Shown here: piece after piece, positions 13,500 to 24,950 of the stretch | Position numbering within the stretch: the stretch's first letter is position 1 | Layout of the letters: each line of letters starts with the position of its first letter | From: Morinoia aosen | Lineage: Eukaryota; Arthropoda; Malacostraca; Amphipoda; Talitridae | Direction of reading: 5' to 3' | Length of the DNA: 64,000 nucleotides | Assembly: GCA_030386875.1 (NCBI GenBank) | Contig: CM059570.1 | Span: forward strand, 33,595,422 to 33,659,421 | Notes under the pieces: generated by a model | The model's input: only the letters and a program-made list of their open reading frames with translations | What the model was told of the DNA's origin: nothing | The model's database searches: none | Made by a program: the position numbers and the translations under genes

Positions 13500-15317
13500 G
13501 TTTGCACGAGATGAGACATTGCACCCGGATAAATTCAGTACAACCACCTTGAGTCAGTAGCTGCGTCTGCCTAAGTTAGGAAACTGGAGTGGCGGCGGGA
13601 GGGAGGGAAAGCGTGACCGCGACGAACTGCTCCGCTGCGGAGGCGGGACATCAGGCACTGGTAACCGCCAAGCCGGGCTAAAACTCTTCGTTTGTTACTT
13701 TGCGTTCCTGGAATTTTAATTTGCTTAATTTACTTGGCTTTCTCCAATTAATTTTTTTATTACATTTCGATTCCGCCGATATTGTATATAATTTCCTTGA
13801 TTTTTGTAACAAAGCTCATTTAGTTTTACCGTTTTTAAAGTGGCTGACCTTTATCGAGATGAACATTTTATCATCGTGATTGTTCTTAATTCTGAGAGGC
13901 ACCTTGCTAGATTAATGGAATCTACCGCGGCAAATTTTTTTAAATTCTGATGATGATTGCAGGTATTACTTTCCTAATTTCACGTAAATATCTTACATTT
14001 TCATTTAATAATTCTAATGGACTTGAGATGAACTCTGAGACACATTCTAGGCTTGAAGAGTAGTGTAAATGAGTAATTTCTGGCGGAAAACAAAATTTCA
14101 GGTTAATGGTACTGCAGCAAACAATAAACGTGGTACAGTATATACGTGCCTCCATCAAGTACGTCAGCTGAACATAATAAAGAGCAACGTTGATACAAGA
14201 ACAACTGCTGACAACTTAGTCCTTTTTCGTTTTTGCTCGGTCTTGCGACCCCTTGCTTTTCTATCGTATAACGAAAATTCAGTAAAATTTAATTCGTTTG
14301 CATAGAACTACTTTAATCCATTTTATAAATCTCCTGTAGCAGCAACGATGTATGATGAGCTAGGCTTAACAGTACGCCATAGAAACTATGAATCACCCAA
14401 GTTATTATCATCTCTATTGACGCTTTGTGGAAGGTAGAGCTGAAGTTATTGGTTGGAAATCTTCCCATCTATAACATCGATTTCAGTTCCATAAAATTGA
14501 GGATTAATCTTACCGAACAAAGCAGTTGTATCGTGAGATTCAAGTCACTCTCAAGATTAACAAAATTTTTTACAATTCGATGTCACTTCTGTTGGTATGC
14601 TTGAGAGTACAGCTGACAAAGGTCAGCTTCAATCCATAGCAGTCGCGAAGAGCCCTTTGACTTGACATTAGAGCGTTCAAAGGTCGGAGTGAAAAATGGA
14701 AAAGGAGATCGAGCGAGCTCGGTCAATTACCAATTAATTATTAACCCAATAAAATACCAAAAGACGAGCTCCCTATGAATTTTTAAGGAGTTACACGTTG
14801 AACCAAGGGCTTAAAACCGAAAAAATAATAAAATGACGTTCTCGTACAGAGCCAGATCCAAATCCGAATCGAGAGAAAATGAAATCACAGAAGCTAAAGC
14901 AGCTAACACGGGGATACCTGAGGTATCTTTTAGAAAAACTGACGATAGTTCTCAGAGCACGAATGGGTCCTTATGGAGCGAAATCTCACACGAAACACTC
15001 CACTCAATTCTAGATCAGAGTTCAATGCAAGACGAGGAAAAGACGGCGTCACACCAGGGTATCTGTTACGAATAGGTTCAACGTGTAGTAAATGTCCCGC
15101 GTAACCCGCGCATTGCCTGATCAAACACTTAGTACTATAGAACTCATTAGTCTAAACTCTAAAGAATGATACGCAGTACTCGCAGAACACTCGTTTACAT
15201 TACCTAATAACACAGTACCCTCCCCCTGCATTAATAAGGAGCATCCTATCCAAGCTCCTCAGGAGAGTCAAGCTCTGACGACACAACCTTCCCTTCTGGA
15301 ACGTCGTCGGCATACAG

Positions 15318-15456
15318 AAAGGGCTTTGTTCTTTTCATGCTCATGTCTTAGCATTTTTTATGGAATCGAAAAAAATGGAGTACGCCAGAGTCATCTGAAA
15401 TTAAATCGTCTAACTATTTTTAATGAGATTTTTATTCCAAATTAAAATGATACCTT
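15318..15456 (+). repeat. Dispersed repeat, copy 2 of 2
   Basis: Second copy of the repeat at 13363. It ends about 50 bp before the hAT MITE at 15510. Confidence 0.75.
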
Positions 15457-15509
15457 GTTGGGATACCTGGGATGCCATGATACCTCCAGCGACATGCATT
15501 ACGCTACAC

Positions 15510-15713
15510 CAGGGGTCTCCAAACTACGGCCCGCAGGCCACATAATTTCATCCGGCCCGCCAAACAAATCCCTGTGTGGTGGCCTTGAAAAAAAAATTAT
15601 CGTCCAACTGGTGTCGCTGAATTAAATTTTTTCACATTTTTTATTCCTTCCGCCCGTATGAATGTGGGAAATATGTAATGTGGCCCTTACATTGAAAAGT
15701 TTGGAGACCCTTG
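15510..15713. mobile_element. hAT-type MITE (204 bp)
   Basis: Terminal inverted repeats CAGGGGTCTCCAAACT and AGTTTGGAGACCCTTG (the right end carries one mismatch and reads AAGTTTGGAGACCC). The left end is followed by ACGGCCCGCAGGCC, a spelling seen at the ends of animal hAT elements. Flanking 8-mers CGCTACAC (15502-15509) and CACTACAG (15714-15721) agree at six of eight bases, as expected of an aged hAT target duplication. No coding capacity. Confidence 0.8.
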
Positions 15714-16296
15714 CACTACAGTACTGATATATCCGATTGCAGAAGTTCAGGTCCAAATTATACAAAGATATGTGTTTGGATTGGCATAATCGCAGCTTTA
15801 CAAGAATCACTTCTTGTTCTTCTTCCAACGACAATCCCGAGAAAAGAGAAGTAAGCGTTTTCACTGTTCATACATCATTCTGGAACGTCGAACATCTGCT
15901 TAAATTTTTGGAAAAATTTCGGAACGTCGTTCCAAAGCGATTGTGGTGCTCGTGAATATTTTTGAAGTTAGGCGATGAGAGTTGCAGTATTTGAACAGGT
16001 AAGAACCTGGCATCTGCAGCATTCCACAAGTTAATACAAGTGCTTTTCACCTGCAGTTAAAAATCTTCCTTCTATTTTTAAGATTGCCGAATGCATTCTA
16101 ACTACGTCTATAATAAAAATTTTAATTTTTCATACTACTAATCACTTCACTAACGATCCATATTTCAATGCTCACTTTAGCAACGCTTCGTAATTTAATT
16201 TCAACCGATATCATGCAGCAAACAATGTTTAATTGAGCTAATAATTTCCCAGGATAATAAAGTAAACGTTAAGAACACGTCCTTTCCCCCTCTTAA

Positions 16297-17344
16297 GGGA
16301 AAAGTACCCCCAAGATGCCGAATTTTCTTGAGATATTGGGTTTCAGCTGCCATAGGAAAGGTAAGATTTCAGGTACATCCTGTGAAAAAATGAAGTTCGT
16401 ACGTTCATTGGTTCGCCCGCTACGGGGATTTGAAGAATGGGTGGGTGGGAGGTGGAAGAGATATTTTATCATTTTACACGTCCCCCTTGGCACTTTCTTC
16501 ACGGCTTGACGTTGCCATGTCATCTTCTATGTCTCTTTATTACTGTATAATAATTTCAAGGGTCCTAGATGACCCAATAAAGAAAAATTGAGATTGTTTA
16601 TAAATCTTTGTTTACCTGTTTTGCCTTATTTTGGAGGATCGGAATGTAGCGGTTTCAAAATGTATCTCCTACTATACAGTTTTTGAGCTACAGTTATGAT
16701 TTCGGTATCATTGGATGCGGAATGACAAGGGCTTTCCGAAAACTAACTATGCAATTCAAAGTTCATTTGTGATCAAGAGAAATAAAGACATTCCTAGGAA
16801 TGTCTTTAAGAAATTAAAGACATTCCTAGGAACAAAAAAGACATTCCTAGGAATGTCTTTATTTCTCTTGATCACAAATGAATTTTAAATTGCATAGTTA
16901 GTTTTCGGAAAGCCCTTGTCATTCCGCATCCAATGATACCAAAATCATAACTGTAGCTCAAAAACTGTAGTAGGAGATACATTTTGAAACCGCTACATTC
17001 CGATCCTCCAAAATAAGGCAAAACAGTAAACAAAGATTTATAAACAATCTCAATTTTTCTTTATTGGGTCATCTAGGACTCTTGAAATTATTATACAGTA
17101 ATAAAGAGACATAGAAGATGACATGGCAACGTCAAGCCGTGAAGAAAGTGCCAAGGGGGACGTGTAAAATGATAAAATATCTCTTCCACCTCCCACCCAC
17201 CCATTCTTCAAATCCCCGTAGCGGGCGAACCAATGAACGCACGAACTTCATTTTTTCACAGGATGTACCTGACATCTCACCCTTCCTATGGCAGCTGAAA
17301 CCCAATATCTCAAGAAAATTCGGCATCTTGGGGGTACTCTTCCC
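16297..17344. mobile_element. 1.05-kb fold-back element with about 500-bp arms, TTAA-flanked
   Basis: The left arm (about 16297-16800) is the reverse complement of the right arm (about 16844-17344) with only scattered differences, around a 43-bp centre. Ends are GGGAAAAGTACCCCC and GGGGGTACTCTTCCC. TTAA lies on both sides (16293-16296 and 17345-17348), the target duplication used by piggyBac and Kolobok-type elements. Both arms encode the same 64-codon frame in mirror image, so that frame is a by-product of the palindrome rather than a gene. The centre holds the perfect 20-bp palindrome AGACATTCCTAGGAATGTCT. Confidence 0.88.
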
Positions 17345-17353
17345 TTAAAAGAT

Positions 17354-20300
17354 GGGCCAAGAAGATGTTGATCATACTCGATAGTACAAGTACAGAACTA
17401 GCAAATTTGACAAATGGCAGTCCAAGTTCACTACGCAGTATATTGTGCGATAATTTAGTTCATCTCTCTCTTGGCACCGTTTCCCTCCTGCGGAGTAGAA
17501 GTTTTTACCCAGACTGGCAGTACCCAAATGTATCCAAACCCTGATACGGAATTTTTTGCAGCTGAAATCCAATGAATTCAGTGAGATCGAATGATGGACG
17601 AAACTCAATTTGTAGAAAACCAATGATCCAAAATTTGGCGTTTAGTATGCTGATTAAAAGCGATTGCTTCCGGTGTTACAACACAGATGACTGAAACTTC
17701 TAATTAACACAGCTTAGCTAGTTTCCATTCAAATATTAAAAAAGACCAGCAACTAACAAATTTTCCTGAACCGGAGATGAAAAACTCGCGAAGTACCTTC
17801 GCTTCACTTCTAAAAAATCCGTAATCGAATGTTGAAGTTGTCAGAGCCGGGTAAAATGAAACATTTATAAAATAGGTTTACTTAAATTTACGCGCCTAAT
17901 CTTTACGTGGTGCAACTTTTCCTTAGAAACAAATGAATGCATTTGGATCGCTTGATTTGAAATGAGTTGGGATAACTTTTATTCTCTTCTAACGAGCTTT
18001 TGAATCCAATTATCGTACAATAAATTAAATTCAGAAAGCCACAACTTAAATCCAAAGAATTTGGTAGAACTACTGAGGTACACACGAGATCTTGTTTCAT
18101 CAAATGTGATTCGTTATAAATGCCAGTCAGCTTTTGAAATTTCAAAGGAAGTTGCCTACAACTGATCCAATTGGTCACTTCCACTTCGCTATTTAAATTA
18201 TTTGAATTTTGACCAATGCGTCAAAGGATGCCCCAAAATTTTGCTTCAGCCAACAAGATGAATCCAACAAGGCAGTTCCGAAATGCCCACAGCGCTGCAC
18301 TGTGTCATCAACATCAGCGTGCAAAAAAATGCTCCCGAATCAACAGTATAAAGTATATGTAGTTGTTGCTTGTTTCGTCCGTCTCTCTGTCACGCTTTTG
18401 AGGATGCCTAATGACCGCATCTGTATTACGAGTGTCACCATTGTACAATTACATGAATATTTTAATCGCGGGTACTATTAGGATGAATATATTTTTTTTT
18501 CAACCACATCTAGAAGATTTATTTAAGGAAACTATCGAATCCCGTCGTTTTTGACGGGCCGTGTACTCTAGTTGTAGCATACTGATCACTCAAACACCAT
18601 CAATTTCAGAGATGAACTTGGCCTCATTTGTAGTAAAAATTTATTTCTTGCTCCCGACTCGGAGCTTTTTAACATCGGCCATTTAATCCTGGCGCAATGG
18701 AGTTCAGAGTATGACTCATTTCTTTCATTTCTTCGTAAGAATTTTTTTTCTTAACTCATTCCAACGTTTCATTTTCGAATACGAAAAGACAAACAAACAT
18801 TGCTCATTTACAAAAATAATTTATTACACAAGTACATTTAATTTTCTGAGGTATTTTTTAATGAAATTTCTGTCGAAGCCCTTCCGTTCCGATTTAATTA
18901 CGCGTACCGACCACCATTGTTCTCGGATCATTTTCGGTATCCCTCAATCATTTACTCATTGCTTCTCTAATTAGCTTAGGATTGTCTCTAAGAATGACGA
19001 CATTAATTGTGATTCGGTAACGCATACCTTGCAAGTCTGTAGGTATCTTCAATACACGGTCCTTCAAGAAACCTCAAAGGAAAAAGTTTCACGGCGACCG
19101 ATCGGGATTTCTAGGTGGCCACTCCACTGCATGCAAAACTCCTATGACACTCTCCCTAACGATTTCTTCCAGATGGTTTCTCACACAAAACACCTGTGGC
19201 AGGGAGCTACTGCATCCTCATGCTACGTAGTGTAAGAGTGATCGATATCTGTCTGTCTTTTCAAATCGCAAGGTGTAATGCAGGTGTGAATTCAGAAAAT
19301 TTCTAACTTGAGCGGGTCGGACGAAAATGGTCCTCGCTCAGAACAACCATTTCGCGCCTTGATAAAAAGGTCGACAATAAAAGATGAATGTTCACAATAA
19401 ATGAGACTTATCAGACGTCAATAAACATCACCTAATAGGCCCTAGTATAATTTCGTATAATACTATGAAAGAAAGTCTTTATTCCTTAGAATTAAACAGA
19501 TGATTGTCTAGCCTTGTTCAGATAAATCAGTACGAATTTGCTCCAGAGCAAATACTATTTCCACCAAAAATCGCTACTGCACACACGCCAGAAAATCCCG
19601 GACACGAGCCTTCGTCTCCAACGTGTCACCATAAAGTCGTCAAACCCACGCAAAAAGTTTTGTGTTTAGCTTTTATTACCACATAAGGAGTAATTATTCT
19701 CTACGAAAAAATCGTAACTTGTTTAGTCTTCTATGTTTAACTTGCGGTGTTTTTGTGTGAGGGAACAGGATTACATGTAAGTTGTTGACTACAAATGAGT
19801 ACAGTAGACTACATTACAGCTTCTGCAGTTGGGATATTTCTATTCACTCGACATTCAAGTTTTGGCCTCAGCGTGAGGTACCCGAAACATTAGGTATCTC
19901 CCGCCAGTGATAATTTTAGCACCAGCCTACATACATTTGCTTCTATCATATTACTCTGAAAAATCTTGCACAAGGGCTAACGGACGAATCTGGTATAAGC
20001 GATTTAGGTTAGCTTACAATTTACACGGTTGATTGAACTTACAACGAACTCGTTTTCATGCTTTCATACTGACTGGAAGCGAGAATGAATGTCAGATGAT
20101 GGAAAGCTTGTACTTAGTCCTACCCGTACGTCTTAAATGTTCGTCATGACTGATAGTATCCGAGCCTGTGAAACGTTAAAGCCGAGACCGTGCATGTAAT
20201 TTAGAACGCATACTAATATAGAAAACTAGAAATTGACTACAACATACATAATTTTTTTAAATAGAGAAATTCTGCCTCTGGCCTCGCTCGGTAACGATTG

Positions 20301-20801
20301 TAATTGTTAATGACGTAGGTTAATTGAAGAGGTTAGTTTGATTACAATTTGATATCAGACGCGCATTTATTAGTCCACAGGATTTCAGTGATCATATACA
20401 GTTTAACGCGTTGAAAGCCATGGGTCAAACTAGGTAAAGATGGTTAAATATCACACTCAAATTAAATTCAGTTTCAATATTCAACAATGAAATAAAGAAA
20501 AGATCAATTGGAATGGCTACATTTCCTTTCTATTAAGAATATTTAAAAATAAATTTGCGTCCACCGATGGGACAATTCGTAACTAACATAAGATCAAAAG
20601 AACCCATCGAGGAGTCCCTTTGCAATAGACGTTTAACAGCCGTGAAATCGACATACGAGTACAGCGTATATGGTCAGGAATATAGGAGACGATGCACAAA
20701 TCACTCGCTTTATTTTCAATTCAAATCTAACCCTGGGCATGGGAATAAAACCCTACCGCACACCACACGTTACGCAAACGATAAAACACAGCAGCGCTTA
20801 C
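17354..20801. other. No supported exon left of the Bark-like exon
   Basis: I looked for downstream exons of the 21-kb gene on the minus strand and found none with a protein-like frame and splice sites. Open frames are all under 95 codons. Confidence 0.45.
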
Positions 20802-21227
20802 CTTCGCAGTGAGCACTCCTCGCACCGTGATGCCGACGCCAGAATCAAAAAGCATCGTAACTCCGGGTTCAATAATCATCTCTTGACCAATGGGCACTTC
20901 GATTTCGTCCTTGACATGATGTGGAGAACCTGCTCGGTCATAGTAATAGTCCTCCGTCGACCTTCGCTGCCTGAGTGCTCGGGAAGAATGATCACTTTCG
21001 TGGTCGATGTTTTGCGTATCGGGCGTAGGTGACCTTAAACCCTTTCCCTCAAACACACTTGATTGAAGTGCTAAATTTCCCTCGTTTGGTTCACTACCGC
21101 GAAACCATGAAGTCCATAAACTATCGGAACTTTTATCACATGTTGCTACGATGACGTTAAACGTAAGTAGCAAGAGCGTAGTGGTGGTCAACGAAAACCG
21201 ACCTAGAGTGTATCTCAAGACTGGCAT
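20802..21227 (-). CDS. bark: First coding exon of a Bark beetle/Anakonda-like secreted or membrane protein (partial)
   Basis: 142 codons from ATG 21227 to the donor GCGAAG|GTAAGC at 20802/20801, phase 0. MPVLRY is followed by a hydrophobic segment (residues about 11-29), a good signal peptide or anchor, then a polar stretch, a furin-type RQRR at 86-89, and from 106 a block with EIEVPIGQEMIIEPGVTMLF then GVGITVRGVLTAK. That block resembles the start of the first right-handed parallel beta-helix repeat in Bark beetle, a septate-junction protein of insects (family knowledge; likeness judged from memory). The frame is open further upstream to an ATG at 21323, preceded by a TAG two codons before and a possible acceptor ATTCTAG|CAA, so a 32-residue basic N-terminal extension is possible. 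I prefer 21227 because it places the hydrophobic core where a signal peptide needs it. No further exon is visible to the left; they should lie beyond position 1. Confidence 0.6.
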
Positions 21228-21323
21228 CTTCCTGGACCTGTGGTTCAATCTTCCACAGTCAAACATTTCTTTTTCACAAGCCTTGCGTTTTTTCTCCCGC
21301 ATTTTTCTCTTATAAAAACTCAT

Positions 21324-24300
21324 TTGCTAGAATTAATTTTTTTGACACAGTAAACTCAGGGCTTATCGATCATATCACAGAAAACATCTCACAGATCCCC
21401 ATGATTGTCACAACCACCCTCCACACGCGCTAGCCACACACTGACAGCCGAACTCTGCTTCCCGCTGGAATTGGTCGTCGTACCTACCTGGGCGTCATAC
21501 CTGCCTGCTCTTTGTCGAGAGTCAACCATCCGACGTAAACGAGGCTTTAACAATGCACTTGTCTCTTACAGTCACTTTTGGTTGCTTTTCACGCCTGCCT
21601 ATTCAGCGACTGCTGTGAAGCTGAAAGGGCCATTCAAGCAGTCTTTAAATATTGACCGACACCACTCGCTCAGAAGTGGGATTGAGTACAGTACAGTTAT
21701 AATGACTCTTTTGAAATAATGTTTATGAACTGTCTTCCGAAAAATTTAATTTGTGACTATTATTAATTAAAGAGTCTTATAAGCTGCAAATATTGAGAAT
21801 TAGACAAATAGCCGATTTTATTTCAACAGATAGCTGGCAAAATAGCGTCCAGTACTTGTTAACTGAATTCTTCGCTCATATTGAAACCTTATCAGCACGA
21901 TCATATGAGATTCTGAAATTGGATAAATACTAGTTTTCTTAGAAGAATAAATTTTCAAAGCGCTCTATTTCAATCTATGAATAAAAATTACTGTACGTTC
22001 AACCAATGCTGAAAGACTCAAACGCCTGCACAATAAATATCATGTAATAAACTTTCTCAAAGTAAATTGAAATGAGCGTAGCCACTCCAACGATCCTCTA
22101 TAAGCGTCTTATCTCTAGTTTTTATATCTTTGCGAAATATAGAGAATGAGAAATTTTTTCCTACACAAAGAGCGCATTGAAACAACTTCTAAATTAGTAG
22201 CAAGGTGTCAGCATTCTTATATTTTCATTCCAAAAATCTATCTACTCTTCGGGAACCGCCTTAATACGATCCCGAAGTCACCCACCATCTTGAAACAAAT
22301 TGCTTTGACTGATTTCGATCATCTCAACAACGAAATGCATCATGATGATAATGCTAATTGGTAGCTCATCCAATAACGTTTAATTCGCTGTGATATAGCA
22401 AATTAAATTTGATGAGTTTGACAGGTATGTACTTAGGAGTCTAAAAAAAAACCTACCCGGCTCAGATTTCAATGTTTCCAAGTAACCGCTCAGCATGGAT
22501 CATAGATTTTTGTGGGTGTCTTTTGTGTCATACATTGACCTTCCATTGGCACCCACGTTTTGTAGCGATTGCCTCATGTACCACTTTTCGTAAGTGTCCT
22601 GACTGCTGAAGTTTACTGGTGGTTTACGCTCGCATGTAACTTGGGTTAACCGCTGTGTTCATACAAAGTCTGATTGACAGTGATGTCTTTTTCTTTTTGA
22701 TTTACGAGGCTCATGGCCTAGAGCAGTTTCCATCTTCACTCAAACTTTTTGTTCGAAGAATATTGCTCAAAGAATCCTGAAAATTTCTTAGTCACTGTTC
22801 TGCATAATTAGTATCGGTAACAAGGTGCATTTTAATAATTTGTCCTGTTCTGTGGTTGAACACAGGGGCCTGCGAAGAATGAGGGCACAGCAGTTTGACG
22901 TTAGATGCTTCACGCTAAAAAGAAACAAAGAAAAAGAAAAACCGTTTATTAGCTAAGACGTAAAAAATTCTTGAATCCTAATAACTCATTGAGCTTTCTT
23001 CATCAAACTACTTCTGCTATCCAACGTGGCGTTGACCATATCAGGCATGGCTAAGACTACTTTTAATTTCGCTTACAACTGCGGCAGTCGTTAGCTCAAA
23101 TCTAGCGATGTTGATGACAAGAGGTGATCAACACCTATTGTCTGTTCTCTCTCAGGCTTGTCCCATTAATTTTGATAGCGTCAAATCTGTAGTGTGGAGG
23201 TGTTGATAGCACTGCTTTACGAACTACGGTGTTCAAATTGGTTATTCTTTATGAAAATATCGAATTTCTCGTGGATCAAGCAGAATTTCACAGTAAATGC
23301 TCGAACACATTACAGAGAAAGAGAAATGTTGAATCGGATACAAAAGTCACCCTGAAGCTGAGAGCCAAATAGTCAAATGAATGTCAATTCATTCTGGAAA
23401 TATTGCTTGTAAAAATCATCACAGCATTGAACCTAAATACAAAAAAATTATGCTGGTGAAAATTCTCCGATGCTTCAAAACATAATGCGCTTATGAAAAT
23501 TAATTCGAAATTTAAAATGTCTGTTACAGTGTGTGGCGTGAGTGAGAGTAGAACAGATGAAGGCTGGCAACTATGAGACCAGGTAGAGCTGGAGTTGCAG
23601 CATCTCAGAGCAGGTGGTTTTTAAAGGCCTGAAGTGACGGTTACGCTACGACCGTTGGCAGCGTAGGGGGAGTAAGGAGGGGTGGAAGGGGAGCGAGGGA
23701 GCAGCAAGGCAGGTAGGGAAGCAATCATCTCAACCCTTTCGGTACTGAAACTTTGGTATTGTAGCAAGAATAATTTCTGGAATTACCATGTTGAACTTAC
23801 AGGAAAGGCACAGAAAGGAATTTCACATTATCAATTAAGCTTGACAATCACTCCCTCCACTCCCTCTCTTTAGGTTAGGCTAAGAAAATGGAAAAAAATT
23901 TCTCCGACTCCATTTTAATGATAGAGTGGGAAATAAAATTATTTCCTCTAAAAAATTCGTATGGACGCGATTTTTTATTTTCGATCAGCAAATTTAAAAG
24001 CATTTAATTTTCCATTAAGAAAAAATTTCCGATGTTAAAAAATATAGGCCTACTTTACGTTTTATTTTATAAATCAAGTTGAAACCTTGGAAATTATGAA
24101 AGCAAACCGACGAAATTACATTAAGAGTATCTCTGATAGATTGAACAAAAAACATTAAGAAATGCATCTTAAAAAATATGTAGCGTGAACTCGGGAATTA
24201 CTGTCAAAATACCATTCCATAGTTATAGAGACGTAAAATATGGTCAACAAGAGCACCACTCTGATCAGGTTAGTTTTTTTTTCTCACTATCCTGCGAGAG

Positions 24301-24950
24301 TGGATAAACTGCATGGCAGCTAAATTACTTTTGAAATGTTATTTTCTTTGCCTCGAATGGAGCACATGCTTGCTTGGCACTAGAGATACGGACGGCACCT
24401 TTAGCGTTGCTGCAAAAACATGACTTGGCGACATCATAGCTATAGAATTAGACATAAAGTACAAAAATTACAACGAAAGAAAAGGTTCTGAAATTTTTAA
24501 AGCCTTTAACTGTACAAATTAGTAATGGTGAATAGAACTATTTGATGCAAATATAAACGTAATAGGATTTCAGAAAAATGCTACTAGTAGAACACGCAAC
24601 AATAGTTGAGAATTTAGTATGCGTTGGGTGAAGCAAGCGTTCTTTTTTTATGCACGGAAAAGTTACTTGGCATCATTCGTGTAACAAATAAAAATAAAAC
24701 AACGTACAAAACTTGCGTCACCCAAACAAACGGAAAAGAAACTGTCGTATACATAAAGATGGGGCAGCAGCTTACGGGAGGAAAACACTTTTCGTTGAAA
24801 ATACTACGTCAGTTTCACAATGAAAATAATCTTTTGAAGTTTTTTCCTTTTTCATCCATTCACTGGTAAGTTGGAAATACATTACTAACAAAATTTAATA
24901 CTGACAAGGAAAACAACATTTGATGGAAAATATTGGCTAGGTTTTGAATC
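21324..24950. other. Upstream of the Bark-like exon; no supported gene
   Basis: Presumed first intron or promoter of the 21-kb gene. 23.6-23.7 kb is GA-rich. No exon could be supported. Confidence 0.4.

Noticed and set aside
16315..17326. Mirror-image 64- and 76-codon frames encoding the same peptides on both strands
   Set aside because: They arise because the two arms of the 16.3-kb palindrome are inverted copies. The frames have no family likeness and the related element at 48.3 kb does not keep them open.
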